Of a stretch of 64,000 bases of DNA, positions 35,037-44,081 are shown piece after piece; position 1 is the first letter of the stretch, and each line of letters starts with the position of its first letter. The stretch spans positions 668,477 through 732,476 of the forward strand of contig NZ_FNBN01000001.1 in NCBI RefSeq assembly GCF_900102545.1. Direction: 5' to 3'. The position numbers and the translations under genes are program-made. Origin of the DNA: Chitinophaga filiformis (GTDB lineage Bacteria; Bacteroidota; Bacteroidia; Chitinophagales; Chitinophagaceae). The notes under the pieces are model-generated. The model saw nothing but the letters and a program-made list of their open reading frames with translations, had not been told where the DNA came from and searched no databases.

Positions 35037-35154
35037 GATCTAGCTGTTGTGGGCTATTATTCTTTCGGTTTAAAATTGCGTATAAAGATATAGTTTATAG
35101 GAGAAAATATTATGCAATCCAAAATAATGTAACACGCAATTGATGTGTAGGCAT

Positions 35155-35188
35155 AAAGCAAAAAAGGAGATCATTTCTGATCTCCTTT
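35155..35188 (-). terminator. Intrinsic terminator of the tRNA-Pro transcript
   Basis: Stem aaaggagatca (35163-35173) / tgatctccttt (35178-35188), loop of 4, followed on the minus strand by at least five T residues. It starts 4 nt after the tRNA 3' end. Confidence 0.7.
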
Positions 35189-35191
35189 CTG

Positions 35192-35265
35192 TCGGGGCGG
35201 CAGGATTCGAACCTGCGACCTCCTGCTCCCAAAGCAGGCGCGATACCGGGCTACGCTACGCCCCG
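35192..35265 (-). tRNA. tRNA-Pro (anticodon TGG)
   Basis: The minus strand folds as a cloverleaf: acceptor stem cggggcg / cgccccg (35259-35265 with 35193-35199), D arm, anticodon stem cctgc / gcagg with loop ttTGGga, and T arm gcagg-ttcgaat-cctgc. The discriminator base is A at 35192. No encoded CCA is seen. The length is 74 nt. It is a stand-alone gene with its own terminator. Confidence 0.95.
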
Positions 35266-35446
35266 AACCCGTTAAACATCTCGCTTTGTTGCCATCGCTT
35301 TCGATGTTTGGGATTGCAAAGGTAGACGATTTTTTGATATAACCAAAAATGATTCAAAAAAAATATCAGATTTTTTAAAATAACTTTCGGACGCGGTCAG
35401 TGAGACGCATTCCCCCAAAGGGAAAATGTGCATGTACACTCGAGAA

Positions 35447-37912
35447 ATGAAGAACACTATGAGCCTTGCTAAACTATTCTGGCTGGGTAGCCTGGCGCTC
35501 GCCCTCCAATCCTATGGACAAACAAAAAAATTGCCGCTGGTAAGAGAACAACTCTTCGACGACAACTGGCGGTTTAAAAAAGACAGTCTGACCGGAGCGG
35601 AACAACCTGACTATCCTGACGCCGGCTGGCGGATGCTGCACCTGCCGCATGACTGGGCGATAGAAGATCTCCCCGGACAAAACGACAGCACCATCATCGG
35701 TCCATTCTATAAGTACAGTCCGGCGAAAGAAGAAGGGGCCTACGTTGTGGGGGGCACCGCCTGGTACCGCAAGCAATTTATCTTACCGGCCCTTCCTTCC
35801 GGGCAAACCGTTGCCATTCGCTTCGATGGAGTGTACATGGACAGCGATGTCTGGATCAACGGACATCACCTCGGTAACCACCCATATGGTTATACGCCCT
35901 TTACATACGACCTGACGCCTTACCTCTCAGCTCCCGGACAAAAGAACATATTGGCCGTCCGGGTAAAAAATGAAGGACTCAATTCACGCTGGTATACCGG
36001 GGCGGGTATCTACCGGCATGTGCACCTGATAATGCCTCCTCCCGTACACCTGATAAAAGACGGCATCTTCATTACCACTCAGGAAGCCGGGAAACAAAAA
36101 GCCGTGATACAGGTAGCCGCAGCGATGACAGGTAGCGGAACAGGCGCCGCTAACCGAATGTTCCAGATCCGTCTGAAAGACAGTACCGGCCAGGTGGTTG
36201 CCTATGCATCACAGCCTGTTAGTATTCTGACAGACGACACTACCACCGTCATCAAACAACTCACTGTGAACAACCCGGCCTTATGGTCGCCGGGAAGACC
36301 TTACCTGTATACCACGGAAATCAGACTGCTGGATACCACGAATGCCAAGCAAACCAGTGCCGCAGACCAACTGGAGATTAAAACCGGTATCCGGAAGATC
36401 AGCATTAATGCCACCAAAGGACTGACCATCAATGGAGAGAAAGTGCTGCTGAAAGGAGGTTGCCTCCATCATGACAACGGCCTGTTAGGAGCTGCCGCCT
36501 TTGACCGGGCAGAAGAAAGGAAAGTAGAACTGATGAAGGCTTATGGGTTCAATGCCATCCGCACCAGCCATAACCCTCCTTCTGAGAAATTCCTGGAAAC
36601 CTGCGACAGGCTGGGTATGCTGGTAATCGACGAGGCTTTTGACATGTGGATGGACCAGAAACATCCGCAGGACTATCACCGGTTTTTTAAAGCATGGTGG
36701 CAGCGCGATCTGCAAAGTATGGTACTACGCGACAGGAATCATCCGAGCATTATTATGTGGAGTATTGGTAATGAAATACCCGAACGGGCAGATAGTGCAG
36801 GACTCATACTCACCCGGCAGATGGTGAAAGCAATTCGCCGCCTGGACAGTACCCGTGCTATTACAGAAGCCGAGAACGATTTCTGGGAAAGACCCTATAA
36901 ATGGACCGCCACAGATGCCTCCTTTGCATTGCTGGACGTTGCAGGATATAACTACCAATGGCGGAACTATGCAATAGACGAAAGACGTGTGCCTGGTCGT
37001 GTGATGTATGGATCAGAAACCGTTCCGGCAGAATTATACCATGCCTGGAACCAGGTGCAGGGACTTCCTTTTGTGATCGGCGATTTCGTCTGGACTGCCA
37101 TGGATTACCTGGGAGAAGCAGGTATAGGGCATAGTACCTACACCGGCAATGGCTCCGGAAGGCTCACCTACCCCTGGTTCAATGCCTGGTGTGGCGATAT
37201 AGATCTGATTGGTAATAAAAAACCTCAATCCTATTTCCGGGATGTGGTGTGGGGCAAAAGCACAGTGGAAATGCTGGTGCATGCTCCCATCCCTGAGGGA
37301 TCGAAAGAAAAAGTCAGCTGGTGGGGATGGCCGGATGAAGTACCTTCCTGGACATGGCCCGGCATGAATGGTAAAAACATGCAGGTACGGGTCTTTACGA
37401 GAGGAGAAAAAGTAGAGCTTGTATTGAACGACTTCCGGGTGGCGACAAAAAACGTAACTGATAGTACACCGCTCACGGCCACTTTTGACATTCCTTATAC
37501 ACCCGGCGTACTGACGGCCTTTGTATATGATCGCAAAGGCAATGAGATCGGCGTCAAAACCCTGGCGATGACCAATCCGCCACAGGCCATCAAGCTGACG
37601 GCCGACCGTACACAGATAGCTGCAGACGCTAACGAATTGGTATATGTGAATGTGGATATTGTAGATGACCTGGGAAGGGTGGTACCGAATGCAAATGTAC
37701 CATTGAAGCTCACCGTCGGCGGACCAGCCACGCTGGCAGCTGCGGGTAGTGCCTGTCCAAACTGTCCGGCCAGTTTCCAACAATCGGCTCTGACCACCTT
37801 CAGAGGACGCGGATTAGCCATTTTAAGGGCAAATGGACGGTCAGGCAGTATAACACTCCAGATTGAAGGTCAGGGGCTAAAAATGGCTAAAATCAGCATC
37901 CGGGCAAAATAA
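35447..37912 (+). CDS. Glycoside hydrolase family 2 (beta-galactosidase type, DUF4982)
   Basis: An 821-residue secreted enzyme with signal MKNTMSLAKLFWLGSLALALQ (ending SYGQ). Order of parts: N-terminal jelly-roll (DGVYMDSDVWINGHHLGNHPYGYTPF), Ig-like domain, TIM barrel with the acid/base Glu in SIGNEIPER and the nucleophile Glu in VMYGSETVP, then a DUF4982-like domain (GNKKPQSYFRDVVWG...TRGEKVELVLND) and a C-terminal Ig-like region. It retains the classical HNPP and IRTSHNPPS motif. It should remove beta-galactosyl or related residues from oligosaccharides in the periplasm or at the surface. The ATG at 35447 is preferred; another ATG at 35426 would add 7 residues. A tandem repeat begins directly after its stop. 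Confidence 0.92.
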   Translation: MKNTMSLAKLFWLGSLALALQSYGQTKKLPLVREQLFDDNWRFKKDSLTGAEQPDYPDAGWRMLHLPHDWAIEDLPGQNDSTIIGPFYKYSPAKEEGAYVVGGTAWYRKQFILPALPSGQTVAIRFDGVYMDSDVWINGHHLGNHPYGYTPFTYDLTPYLSAPGQKNILAVRVKNEGLNSRWYTGAGIYRHVHLIMPPPVHLIKDGIFITTQEAGKQKAVIQVAAAMTGSGTGAANRMFQIRLKDSTGQVVAYASQPVSILTDDTTTVIKQLTVNNPALWSPGRPYLYTTEIRLLDTTNAKQTSAADQLEIKTGIRKISINATKGLTINGEKVLLKGGCLHHDNGLLGAAAFDRAEERKVELMKAYGFNAIRTSHNPPSEKFLETCDRLGMLVIDEAFDMWMDQKHPQDYHRFFKAWWQRDLQSMVLRDRNHPSIIMWSIGNEIPERADSAGLILTRQMVKAIRRLDSTRAITEAENDFWERPYKWTATDASFALLDVAGYNYQWRNYAIDERRVPGRVMYGSETVPAELYHAWNQVQGLPFVIGDFVWTAMDYLGEAGIGHSTYTGNGSGRLTYPWFNAWCGDIDLIGNKKPQSYFRDVVWGKSTVEMLVHAPIPEGSKEKVSWWGWPDEVPSWTWPGMNGKNMQVRVFTRGEKVELVLNDFRVATKNVTDSTPLTATFDIPYTPGVLTAFVYDRKGNEIGVKTLAMTNPPQAIKLTADRTQIAADANELVYVNVDIVDDLGRVVPNANVPLKLTVGGPATLAAAGSACPNCPASFQQSALTTFRGRGLAILRANGRSGSITLQIEGQGLKMAKISIRAK

Positions 37913-37918
37913 GTGTGC

Positions 37919-38006
37919 TTGTTCTCTCCGTCTTCTCTGCTTGTTCTCTGCTTGTTCTCTGCTTGTTCTCTGCTTGTTCGACGCATCTTCGACGCTTGTT
38001 CGACGC
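37919..38006. repeat. Tandem 11-bp repeats, eight units
   Basis: Head-to-tail 11-mers start 7 nt after the GH2 stop: ttgttctctcc, gtcttctctgc, three copies of ttgttctctgc, ttgttcgacgc, atcttcgacgc and ttgttcgacgc. The last form is the same unit as at 9807-9850. No coding meaning is apparent. Confidence 0.75.
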
Positions 38007-38059
38007 TCATACTCTCATGGCTATTCCGGCCTCCCTCTTCCTATCTTGATTTAGATAGA

Positions 38060-38091
38060 TTGGGATTTCCCGATATGTTTGAATAATTTTG
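38060..38091 (+). promoter_or_regulatory. Promoter of the Bcr/CflA exporter gene
   Basis: TAATTTTG at 38084-38091 matches the TAnnTTTG -7 consensus, with a TTGG at 38060-38063 as a -33 candidate 20 nt upstream. The predicted start is about 38096, giving a 14-nt leader. Confidence 0.5.
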
Positions 38092-38109
38092 CACCCTTAA
38101 ACGTGGATA

Positions 38110-39351
38110 ATGGAAGCTAATATGACGACCCGCCAGTATTGGTCACTGATACTTATATTGGGATTAATGACGGCCCTTGGGCCATTTTCAATTGATATGT
38201 ACCTTTCCGGCTATCAGGCTATTGCGGAAGACCTGCACACGACGACAGCCAGGATCGGACTTTCACTTGCCAGCTATTTCATCGGTATATCTGCCGGGCA
38301 ATTACTATACGGTCCATTACTGGACCGCTTTGGCAGGAAGAAACCGCTCTATGTGGGATTGATCGTTTACATCCTGGCTTCTGCCGGTTGTATCGTTGCC
38401 AGATCACTGGATTTCTTCGTAGCAGTACGTTTTATACAGGCTGTAGGCAGTTGCGCCGCTACTGTGGCATCTGTAGCAATGGTGCGGGATTTCTTCCCGA
38501 TAAAAGACAGCGCAAAAGTATTTGCCCTGCTCATGCTGGTAGTGGGCGCTTCTCCCATGCTGGCGCCGACCATAGGGGGCTACATCACAGCAGCCTGGGG
38601 CTGGCAGATTATATTTGTCGTGCTGGGACTCATGGGATTGCTCCTGATGCTGGCCTGCTTTTTCTTCCTGCCGGAAAGCCATCAGCCGGATACTTCCATG
38701 TCCCTGAAACCAGGTCCTATCATTAATGGTTTCTGGTCAGTAATGAGAGAGCCGCAGTTTTACACTTATGCATTGACGGGAGCACTCGCCTTTTCAGGAT
38801 TGTTCGTATATGTGTCTTCTTCACCTGTAGTGTTCATGGATATTTTCCATGTATCTGAACGGCACTTCGGCTGGATCTTCGCAGGTCTGTCTGTTGGATT
38901 TATTGGCTCCAGCCAGTTGAACAGCCTGACTTTACGTTATTTCCGCAGTGAGCAGATCATCCGCATTGCCCTGTTTGGACAAGCATTTGTCGCGATTGTA
39001 TTCTGTATCGGCACCTATATGGGATGGCTGGGATTAGGTACTACCATTTTCATGCTGTTCCTTTTCCTGAGCTGCCTGGGATTTGTTAATCCGAATGCTT
39101 CTGCACTCAGTATCGCACCTTTTAAAAAGAATGCGGGAACTGCCGCGGCGCTCATGGGCGCACTGCAAATGGGTATTGGCGGACTCGCATCCACAATAAG
39201 CAGCCTGTTTGATATGAGCACCGCTGTGCCTATGACCGTTATCATGGCCGCTACTGCTGTGTTGTCGCTGACAATGCTGCTGGCAGGAAGCACACGCATC
39301 ACTAATCCTGTTTTACTGCACGAGGGAGGAGACGCTGTGGTCATTCACTAA
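38110..39351 (+). CDS. MFS drug-resistance transporter, Bcr/CflA family
   Basis: A 413-residue inner-membrane exporter with 12 predicted membrane segments. It carries the Bcr/CflA signature in the first helices (LGPFSIDMYLSGYQAIAEDL) and the motif A loop GPLLDRFGRKKPLYVG between TM2 and TM3, which contains the DRFGRKK charge relay. The motif C-like AATVASVAMVRDFF is also present. Such pumps export bicyclomycin, chloramphenicol or small metabolites using proton motive force. The start at 38110 fits a promoter 14 nt upstream; a later ATG at 38122 is possible. The next gene begins 32 nt after its stop. Confidence 0.92.
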   Translation: MEANMTTRQYWSLILILGLMTALGPFSIDMYLSGYQAIAEDLHTTTARIGLSLASYFIGISAGQLLYGPLLDRFGRKKPLYVGLIVYILASAGCIVARSLDFFVAVRFIQAVGSCAATVASVAMVRDFFPIKDSAKVFALLMLVVGASPMLAPTIGGYITAAWGWQIIFVVLGLMGLLLMLACFFFLPESHQPDTSMSLKPGPIINGFWSVMREPQFYTYALTGALAFSGLFVYVSSSPVVFMDIFHVSERHFGWIFAGLSVGFIGSSQLNSLTLRYFRSEQIIRIALFGQAFVAIVFCIGTYMGWLGLGTTIFMLFLFLSCLGFVNPNASALSIAPFKKNAGTAAALMGALQMGIGGLASTISSLFDMSTAVPMTVIMAATAVLSLTMLLAGSTRITNPVLLHEGGDAVVIH

Positions 39352-39383
39352 AAGATGCTATCTTGCAGTCAGCCATATATCCT

Positions 39384-40136
39384 ATGAAAAAGACTTTCTT
39401 ATTTCTGCTTGCCCTATTGAGCTTTCAATGTAACAGGCATACTGCCAATAAGAACTTCGATCTGAAGATCAATGTAGATATTGGTAACTACAAGTATACA
39501 AGTCATCCTGTTACGGAAGCGGAGTTTCATGTTTTGAAGGCGAATATCGCGAAAACATGGCCGCAGCAGATACTGACCAGCAGCAGGACTACAACGGGGA
39601 GTAATCAGGAAGCCACTTCGGTGTTGCCATCAAAATATTCTATAGAAGAGTATATCCGTATCGCCAACGATATGGAAACTTTCAAAAAAGCACTCGTTGC
39701 TCCCGGTCAATATCTGAAAAGTACTGCGGCTTCACCGGAAATAGCCGTGCTGGAATACAACAAGGTGTTTGCGTCTTTATCTGATGAATGCATCGCCGAA
39801 CCTGTCAACTATAGTGATCTGATCACTACTGCTATGCAGCCCATTCTGGCCGACAACAATATCAAACTGGAGATCTGTTATGGTTTCAAACAGATCTCCA
39901 CCTTTGAAACCAAGTATACCATCTACGCCAAACTGGACCACACACTGCATACGGTCACTTTCTCCAATACCAAAGGATGTACTCCTGATAACACTTCCAT
40001 TTACCTGTTGCTGAATAAAATACTGATGAGCACTGAGATAAAAGAGCGCCTGGTCAGATACAGCGATCATAACAGCCTCATATTTGTGCAGCCGGCCAGG
40101 TATGAAAGACTGGCAAGAAGACTTGCACAACCCTGA
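39384..40136 (+). CDS. Unknown lipoprotein
   Basis: A 250-residue protein started at the ATG at 39384, whose signal MKKTFLFLLALLSFQC ends in a weak lipobox (SFQC). No known domain is seen. The stretch DLKINVDIGNYKYTSHPV gives way to helices, with a Cys pair (residues about 132 and 160) that might bridge. It lies 32 nt after the exporter gene and 72 nt before the ATP-grasp gene, all on one strand, so the three may share a transcript. No function is proposed. Confidence 0.7.
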   Translation: MKKTFLFLLALLSFQCNRHTANKNFDLKINVDIGNYKYTSHPVTEAEFHVLKANIAKTWPQQILTSSRTTTGSNQEATSVLPSKYSIEEYIRIANDMETFKKALVAPGQYLKSTAASPEIAVLEYNKVFASLSDECIAEPVNYSDLITTAMQPILADNNIKLEICYGFKQISTFETKYTIYAKLDHTLHTVTFSNTKGCTPDNTSIYLLLNKILMSTEIKERLVRYSDHNSLIFVQPARYERLARRLAQP

Positions 40137-40208
40137 TACGACTGCCTCCACTGCTGCCAGGTGAATGTAAAATTTTATACATTCACGTTATAAACACGTT
40201 AGAAAAAG

Positions 40209-41276
40209 ATGACCATGTCAATAACCGGAACCCCAGTCGCCCTGCTCTATCAGGCGCAGCAGCCACCTGCCAGAAATGGCATTCTTAAGCCTATGAAACC
40301 CGGAGGCTATTCAGACAGCGGTGCAGATATTGCTTATGCGCTGCGCGAAAAACAGGTGCCTATAAGTACGCCTGCCATCCATCCACAACTCTCCATCGAC
40401 CTGGATTGGGTATTTCCCGACACGGAAGCCGGTATACTACATGCCCTGGCTAAAGGTGCGCAGGTATTGTGGCTCAATACGATCTTATTTAACGGGCATC
40501 CTGTGGAAGCATTTCTGAAAAAAGGTATTGCTGCAGTCGGACAACTGCCCCATAATACAGACCTGTATGACGATAAGTGGATCACCAATAAACTACTGCA
40601 AAAAAATAACCTCCCTATTCCACCAGCCGTTCTGATCAGCAAAGACAATATGTACGATTATCAGCTGTCTTTTTCCTTTCCGGTAGTGGCCAAGCCTATA
40701 CGCGGCAGGGGAAGCGAAGGTGTTATCGTTGCCAATACCCAGGAAGAACTGGATGCGATACTGGAAGAAATGCTGGCCGGAGAAAAATATGGTAGTGCTG
40801 TTTATGTAGAGAAATTCCTCGAGGGACAGGAAGTAACGGTGACGGTAATGCCGCCAGGTAAATATGAGATCAAAGGGGTATGCCAGGAAAAGATCAACTA
40901 CTGGAGCCTGCCGGCCGTAGAACGTTTCAATCACCAGAATGGCGTAGCTCCTTACAACGGTGCTGTTGCTGTTGTTCATAACAGCAGGGTGTTGGACGAT
41001 GCACAACTGCAATCTCAAAAGATCATTGCACTCTGTAAACAATGCGAATCTGCTGCGGCGCTGGTAGGAGCGAGAGCACCTGTAAGAATAGACTGCCGGC
41101 AGGATGAGCAGGGAAATTACTTCATCTTCGACCTGAATATGAAACCGAATATGACCGGAGCTGCTCGTCCACACCGGCAAGACCAGGACAGTCTATCAGC
41201 ATTGGCAGCTCGGAAAATAGGCTGGACCTTTCCAGACCTGCTGGTCAATATGCTGCGGCAGCAATGGCGTCTATAG
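40209..41276 (+). CDS. D-alanine--D-alanine ligase-like ATP-grasp enzyme
   Basis: A 355-residue ATP-grasp enzyme. The ATP-binding loop is FPVVAKPIRGRGSEGVIVANTQEEL, the central strand VYVEKFLEGQEVTVTV and the metal site VRIDCRQDEQGNYFIFDLNMKPNMTG (Asp, Glu-like and Asn positions). The order and spacing resemble D-Ala-D-Ala ligases, although the N-terminal domain is divergent and the canonical ligase serine motif is not obvious. It may ligate other amino acids or short peptides. There are two possible start codons (40209 and 40215). Confidence 0.78.
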   Translation: MTMSITGTPVALLYQAQQPPARNGILKPMKPGGYSDSGADIAYALREKQVPISTPAIHPQLSIDLDWVFPDTEAGILHALAKGAQVLWLNTILFNGHPVEAFLKKGIAAVGQLPHNTDLYDDKWITNKLLQKNNLPIPPAVLISKDNMYDYQLSFSFPVVAKPIRGRGSEGVIVANTQEELDAILEEMLAGEKYGSAVYVEKFLEGQEVTVTVMPPGKYEIKGVCQEKINYWSLPAVERFNHQNGVAPYNGAVAVVHNSRVLDDAQLQSQKIIALCKQCESAAALVGARAPVRIDCRQDEQGNYFIFDLNMKPNMTGAARPHRQDQDSLSALAARKIGWTFPDLLVNMLRQQWRL

Positions 41277-41320
41277 GGCACCTGCGCGTTTGCAGCAACC
41301 ATGCTGACAGACAACAGCGC

Positions 41321-41617
41321 CTATTTGATCTTCAGCTTCTGCAGCATTTCTCCGGTAAAGGCATCAGAAGAAGCGCCATAACCCGTTACCAATACACCCT
41401 TGATACCGTTGGTGGATTCTATGGCATATACGGCCGCTTCATCTGACGGATCCGTATTGCCTTCATAACGATACACATCTACGATGTTGAAATCATTCAC
41501 GCCAATTTTATTCCCCTCATTTACCAGGTAATCTCCTTCCAGGTTAAAATCAACGGTAAATCCCTGCCGTTTCAGGGAATTAATTGCATTGGAGACAGTG
41601 TCATAATGATATTCCAT
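41321..41617 (-). CDS. Small conserved protein (phosphoribosylpyrophosphate synthetase-like by name only)
   Basis: A 98-residue cytoplasmic protein. Its layout (MEYHYDTVSNAINSLKRQGF..., GVNDFNIVDVYRYEGNTDPSDEAAVYAIES, GVLVTGYGASSD) matches a small Bacteroidota family commonly labelled phosphoribosylpyrophosphate synthetase. The catalytic parts of a real PRPP synthetase are absent, so that name is not reliable. It is convergent with the ATP-grasp gene and 27 nt from the next gene on the minus strand. Confidence 0.65.
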   Translation of the reverse strand: MEYHYDTVSNAINSLKRQGFTVDFNLEGDYLVNEGNKIGVNDFNIVDVYRYEGNTDPSDEAAVYAIESTNGIKGVLVTGYGASSDAFTGEMLQKLKIK

Positions 41618-41644
41618 ATCTGTTATTTTAGATAATAGTAATTG

Positions 41645-42130
41645 TTAATTGAGGCCTGCCGGACTTTTCTTCCATATGGCCTGTATCTTCAACAGCTTAA
41701 TCAGATAAATGATCAGCAACACAAGTTCCAGCCTGAAAGAAGCGATATAGCTGCCGGTGCCGAACATTGTATAGAAACCTACAAACAGGCAAACAAGAAT
41801 ACCCACCGCTGCATCAACCAGCCCTATTTCAATGGCCCAATCCTTTTCAAGCAATAAACCATAAGCAACAGCTCCTTTTAAAAGGAACAATACGACTACT
41901 GCCAAGGTGATGAAAGAACTACGGTCTGAGCTTTCCAATCCATACAAAGCTACCCTGTAATCGTTCTCCATCAGGAATGCCAGTGGGTACATTGCCAGCG
42001 CTGCTACTCCTGTGAATAAAAAGAGATAACTGAATATCTTCAACCACCAGGTTAACAGCGTTCTTCTTCTTGGCAGCAACAGTTCTTCCAGGTCATCCAG
42101 TTTGTCGGCGATGATAGACTTGTCTTTCAT
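41645..42130 (-). CDS. Multi-span membrane protein of unknown function
   Basis: A 161-residue membrane protein with a soluble, acidic and basic N-terminus (LDDLEELLLPRRRTLLTWW) and about four hydrophobic helices. No family motif is seen. It precedes the small protein gene (41617) by 27 nt, so the two may be co-transcribed. Charge distribution suggests the N-terminus is cytoplasmic. Confidence 0.65.
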   Translation of the reverse strand: MKDKSIIADKLDDLEELLLPRRRTLLTWWLKIFSYLFLFTGVAALAMYPLAFLMENDYRVALYGLESSDRSSFITLAVVVLFLLKGAVAYGLLLEKDWAIEIGLVDAAVGILVCLFVGFYTMFGTGSYIASFRLELVLLIIYLIKLLKIQAIWKKSPAGLN

Positions 42131-42640
42131 ACACTCGGGTATTAAGGGTTACTCCAGACAAATATACGAACTACCGCTGCAGCCTGCCGTAAAAAAAGGA
42201 CCGTTCCTGGAGAGAAACGGCCATTAACAATCAAGCTCCACTGTATGAATAAAAGGAAGGATATACTTTGAAAATAATATCGTAGCTCATCACATTCCAT
42301 ACTGGCATTCCATAGTCGATAGACTAATAGTTCATAGTAAAACACCGGTTAATATTCCTGGCTAGTTTAACTATGTCTGATTGGGCTGATGTTCATTGTT
42401 AAGCGCTATCTTCTATGAACTATTGCCTATCGTCTACAGATTGCTCACTATCCTTATAAGCTACTGACTGACTTCCGTCACACACTGCCAAAACCCTCGT
42501 TCATCCTCTTTACCTATGAGTTTTACTGTCTGTTGATCCCTGTTTTTTACTGTTCGTTGATTTCTCTACAAAACTACCCTCATAGCGCCTGAATGTCAAT
42601 TGCCTAATCACCTGTTCTGTTGTACTTTTTATGGAGAACT
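42131..42640. other. Gene-less region with an inverted and a direct repeat, 510 nt
   Basis: No ORF is seen. Present are an A-run followed by a weak hairpin (42191-42223, possibly a terminator on the minus strand for the kinase/regulator operon), an imperfect inverted repeat of about 25 bp (42312-42337 with 42413-42437) and a direct repeat ttttactgt-N-gttgat (42521-42537 and 42545-42561). The spacing of the inverted repeat permits a long hairpin RNA. Confidence 0.5.
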
Positions 42641-44080
42641 TTATAACGTATGCCGCTTCACAATACCGAGTTTCTTCATCTTTGAAGCGAGTGTGGAAGG
42701 CGGCAGGTTCAGTAATTCTGCTGCTCCACCCGGACCGGATATTTTGTGATTACACTTTTTCAGTACGCTAAGTATATGTTCTCTTTCTAATTCTACAATT
42801 GTCTTAATATCTTTTTCGGCAGTAACTACTACCGTTTCTTTCTTGGCAGATACCGGCAGCGATACTTCTTTGATCATGCTGTCACGTGCCAGCAACACAC
42901 TTCTCTCTATCAGGTTCTGCAGCTCACGTACATTACCTGGCCAGCTGTAGTCCACCAGTTGCTTCAATACTGCCGGCACTATTCCATCCACCACTTTTCC
43001 TGTTGCCGCAGCATACAAACGGATGAAATGATTGATGAGTAGCGGAATATCTTCCCGGCGCTCGCGTAGCGCTGACAGCATGATAGGGAACACATGCAAC
43101 CTGTAATACAGATCGAGGCGGAAGCGCCCTTCAGCGATCTCTTTTTCCAGGTTACGGTTGGTCGCTGCAATGATGCGTACATTGACTTTCAGGGGTCCGT
43201 TACCACCGATCCTTTCAATCTCCTTTTCCTGTAAAACACGCAATAGCTTTACCTGCAGATCGGCCGGCATATCCCCTATTTCATCCAGGAAAATAGTACC
43301 ACCATCTGCTCGTTCAAACTTCCCGATCCTTTTCTCGAGTGCACCGGTAAAAGCGCCTTTCTCATGACCGAAAAGTTCTGATTCTATCAAGTGCACAGGC
43401 AAGGCCGCACAGTTCACTTTGACGAGTGGTTTTGCTTTACGGGGCGATAACTTATGAATACAATTCGCCACGCCTTCTTTACCGGTTCCGGTTTCTCCCA
43501 ATATCAGCACAGAGGTATCCAGCGGAGCTACCTGGCGGATCAGTTCAAATACCCGTAACATGGGAGTGCTTTGCCCGATAATGCCTTCAAAGTTGGGAAT
43601 AGGCGGCAGCTTGTCTTGTTGCGCCTCCACCACTTTATCCGGCTGGAACGCAGGCAGACGCGGAGGTTCCATCAGCTGTTCGCTACCTGGCTGTATATTT
43701 AACGCACGATGATGTTCATAACGATAGCGGGCAATATCCAATGTTACCAGCAGGTCTTTCTCCCGGAATGGCTTCACTATAAAACCATAGGGCTGGGTTA
43801 TTTTTGCTGCTTCCAGCACCTGGCGGTTGCAATTGGCAGAGAGGTACACAAAAGGTATGTTTGCTTTATTCAGTTCTACTGCCAGGTCTATGCCTGTCTG
43901 GTCTCCTTTCAGGTAGATGTCCAGCAATACGAGGTCTGGCCTTTCCGTTTCTATGATCTCCAACGCCCGGTGTACAGAACGGGCCACGCCTGAGACCTTA
44001 TAGCCAGCGCGCTCCAGCGTTAACCGTATGTCGCCCGCAACAATCAGCTCGTCTTCTACGATCATAATTTTTTCTTCCAT
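42641..44080 (-). CDS. Sigma-54-dependent response regulator (NtrC family)
   Basis: A 479-residue regulator with three domains. The receiver domain holds the phospho-acceptor Asp54 in DLVLLDIYLKGD and a conserved Lys in FIVKPF. The AAA+ domain (about 165-400) has Walker A GETGTGKEG and the sigma-54 contact loop GHEKGAFTGAL, then GTIFLDEIGDMP. A short Fis-type helix-turn-helix ends the protein. It should activate sigma-54 promoters when phosphorylated, presumably by one of the three kinases encoded upstream; its ATG is 1 nt after the stop of the second-nearest kinase gene. No sigma-54 target was identified in the window. Confidence 0.95.
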   Translation of the reverse strand: MEEKIMIVEDELIVAGDIRLTLERAGYKVSGVARSVHRALEIIETERPDLVLLDIYLKGDQTGIDLAVELNKANIPFVYLSANCNRQVLEAAKITQPYGFIVKPFREKDLLVTLDIARYRYEHHRALNIQPGSEQLMEPPRLPAFQPDKVVEAQQDKLPPIPNFEGIIGQSTPMLRVFELIRQVAPLDTSVLILGETGTGKEGVANCIHKLSPRKAKPLVKVNCAALPVHLIESELFGHEKGAFTGALEKRIGKFERADGGTIFLDEIGDMPADLQVKLLRVLQEKEIERIGGNGPLKVNVRIIAATNRNLEKEIAEGRFRLDLYYRLHVFPIMLSALRERREDIPLLINHFIRLYAAATGKVVDGIVPAVLKQLVDYSWPGNVRELQNLIERSVLLARDSMIKEVSLPVSAKKETVVVTAEKDIKTIVELEREHILSVLKKCNHKISGPGGAAELLNLPPSTLASKMKKLGIVKRHTL

Positions 44081-44081
44081 A

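Noticed and set aside
41321-41617. Real PRPP synthetase
   Set aside because: The protein is only 98 residues and lacks the catalytic and PRPP-binding motifs; the name is inherited from annotation of the family.
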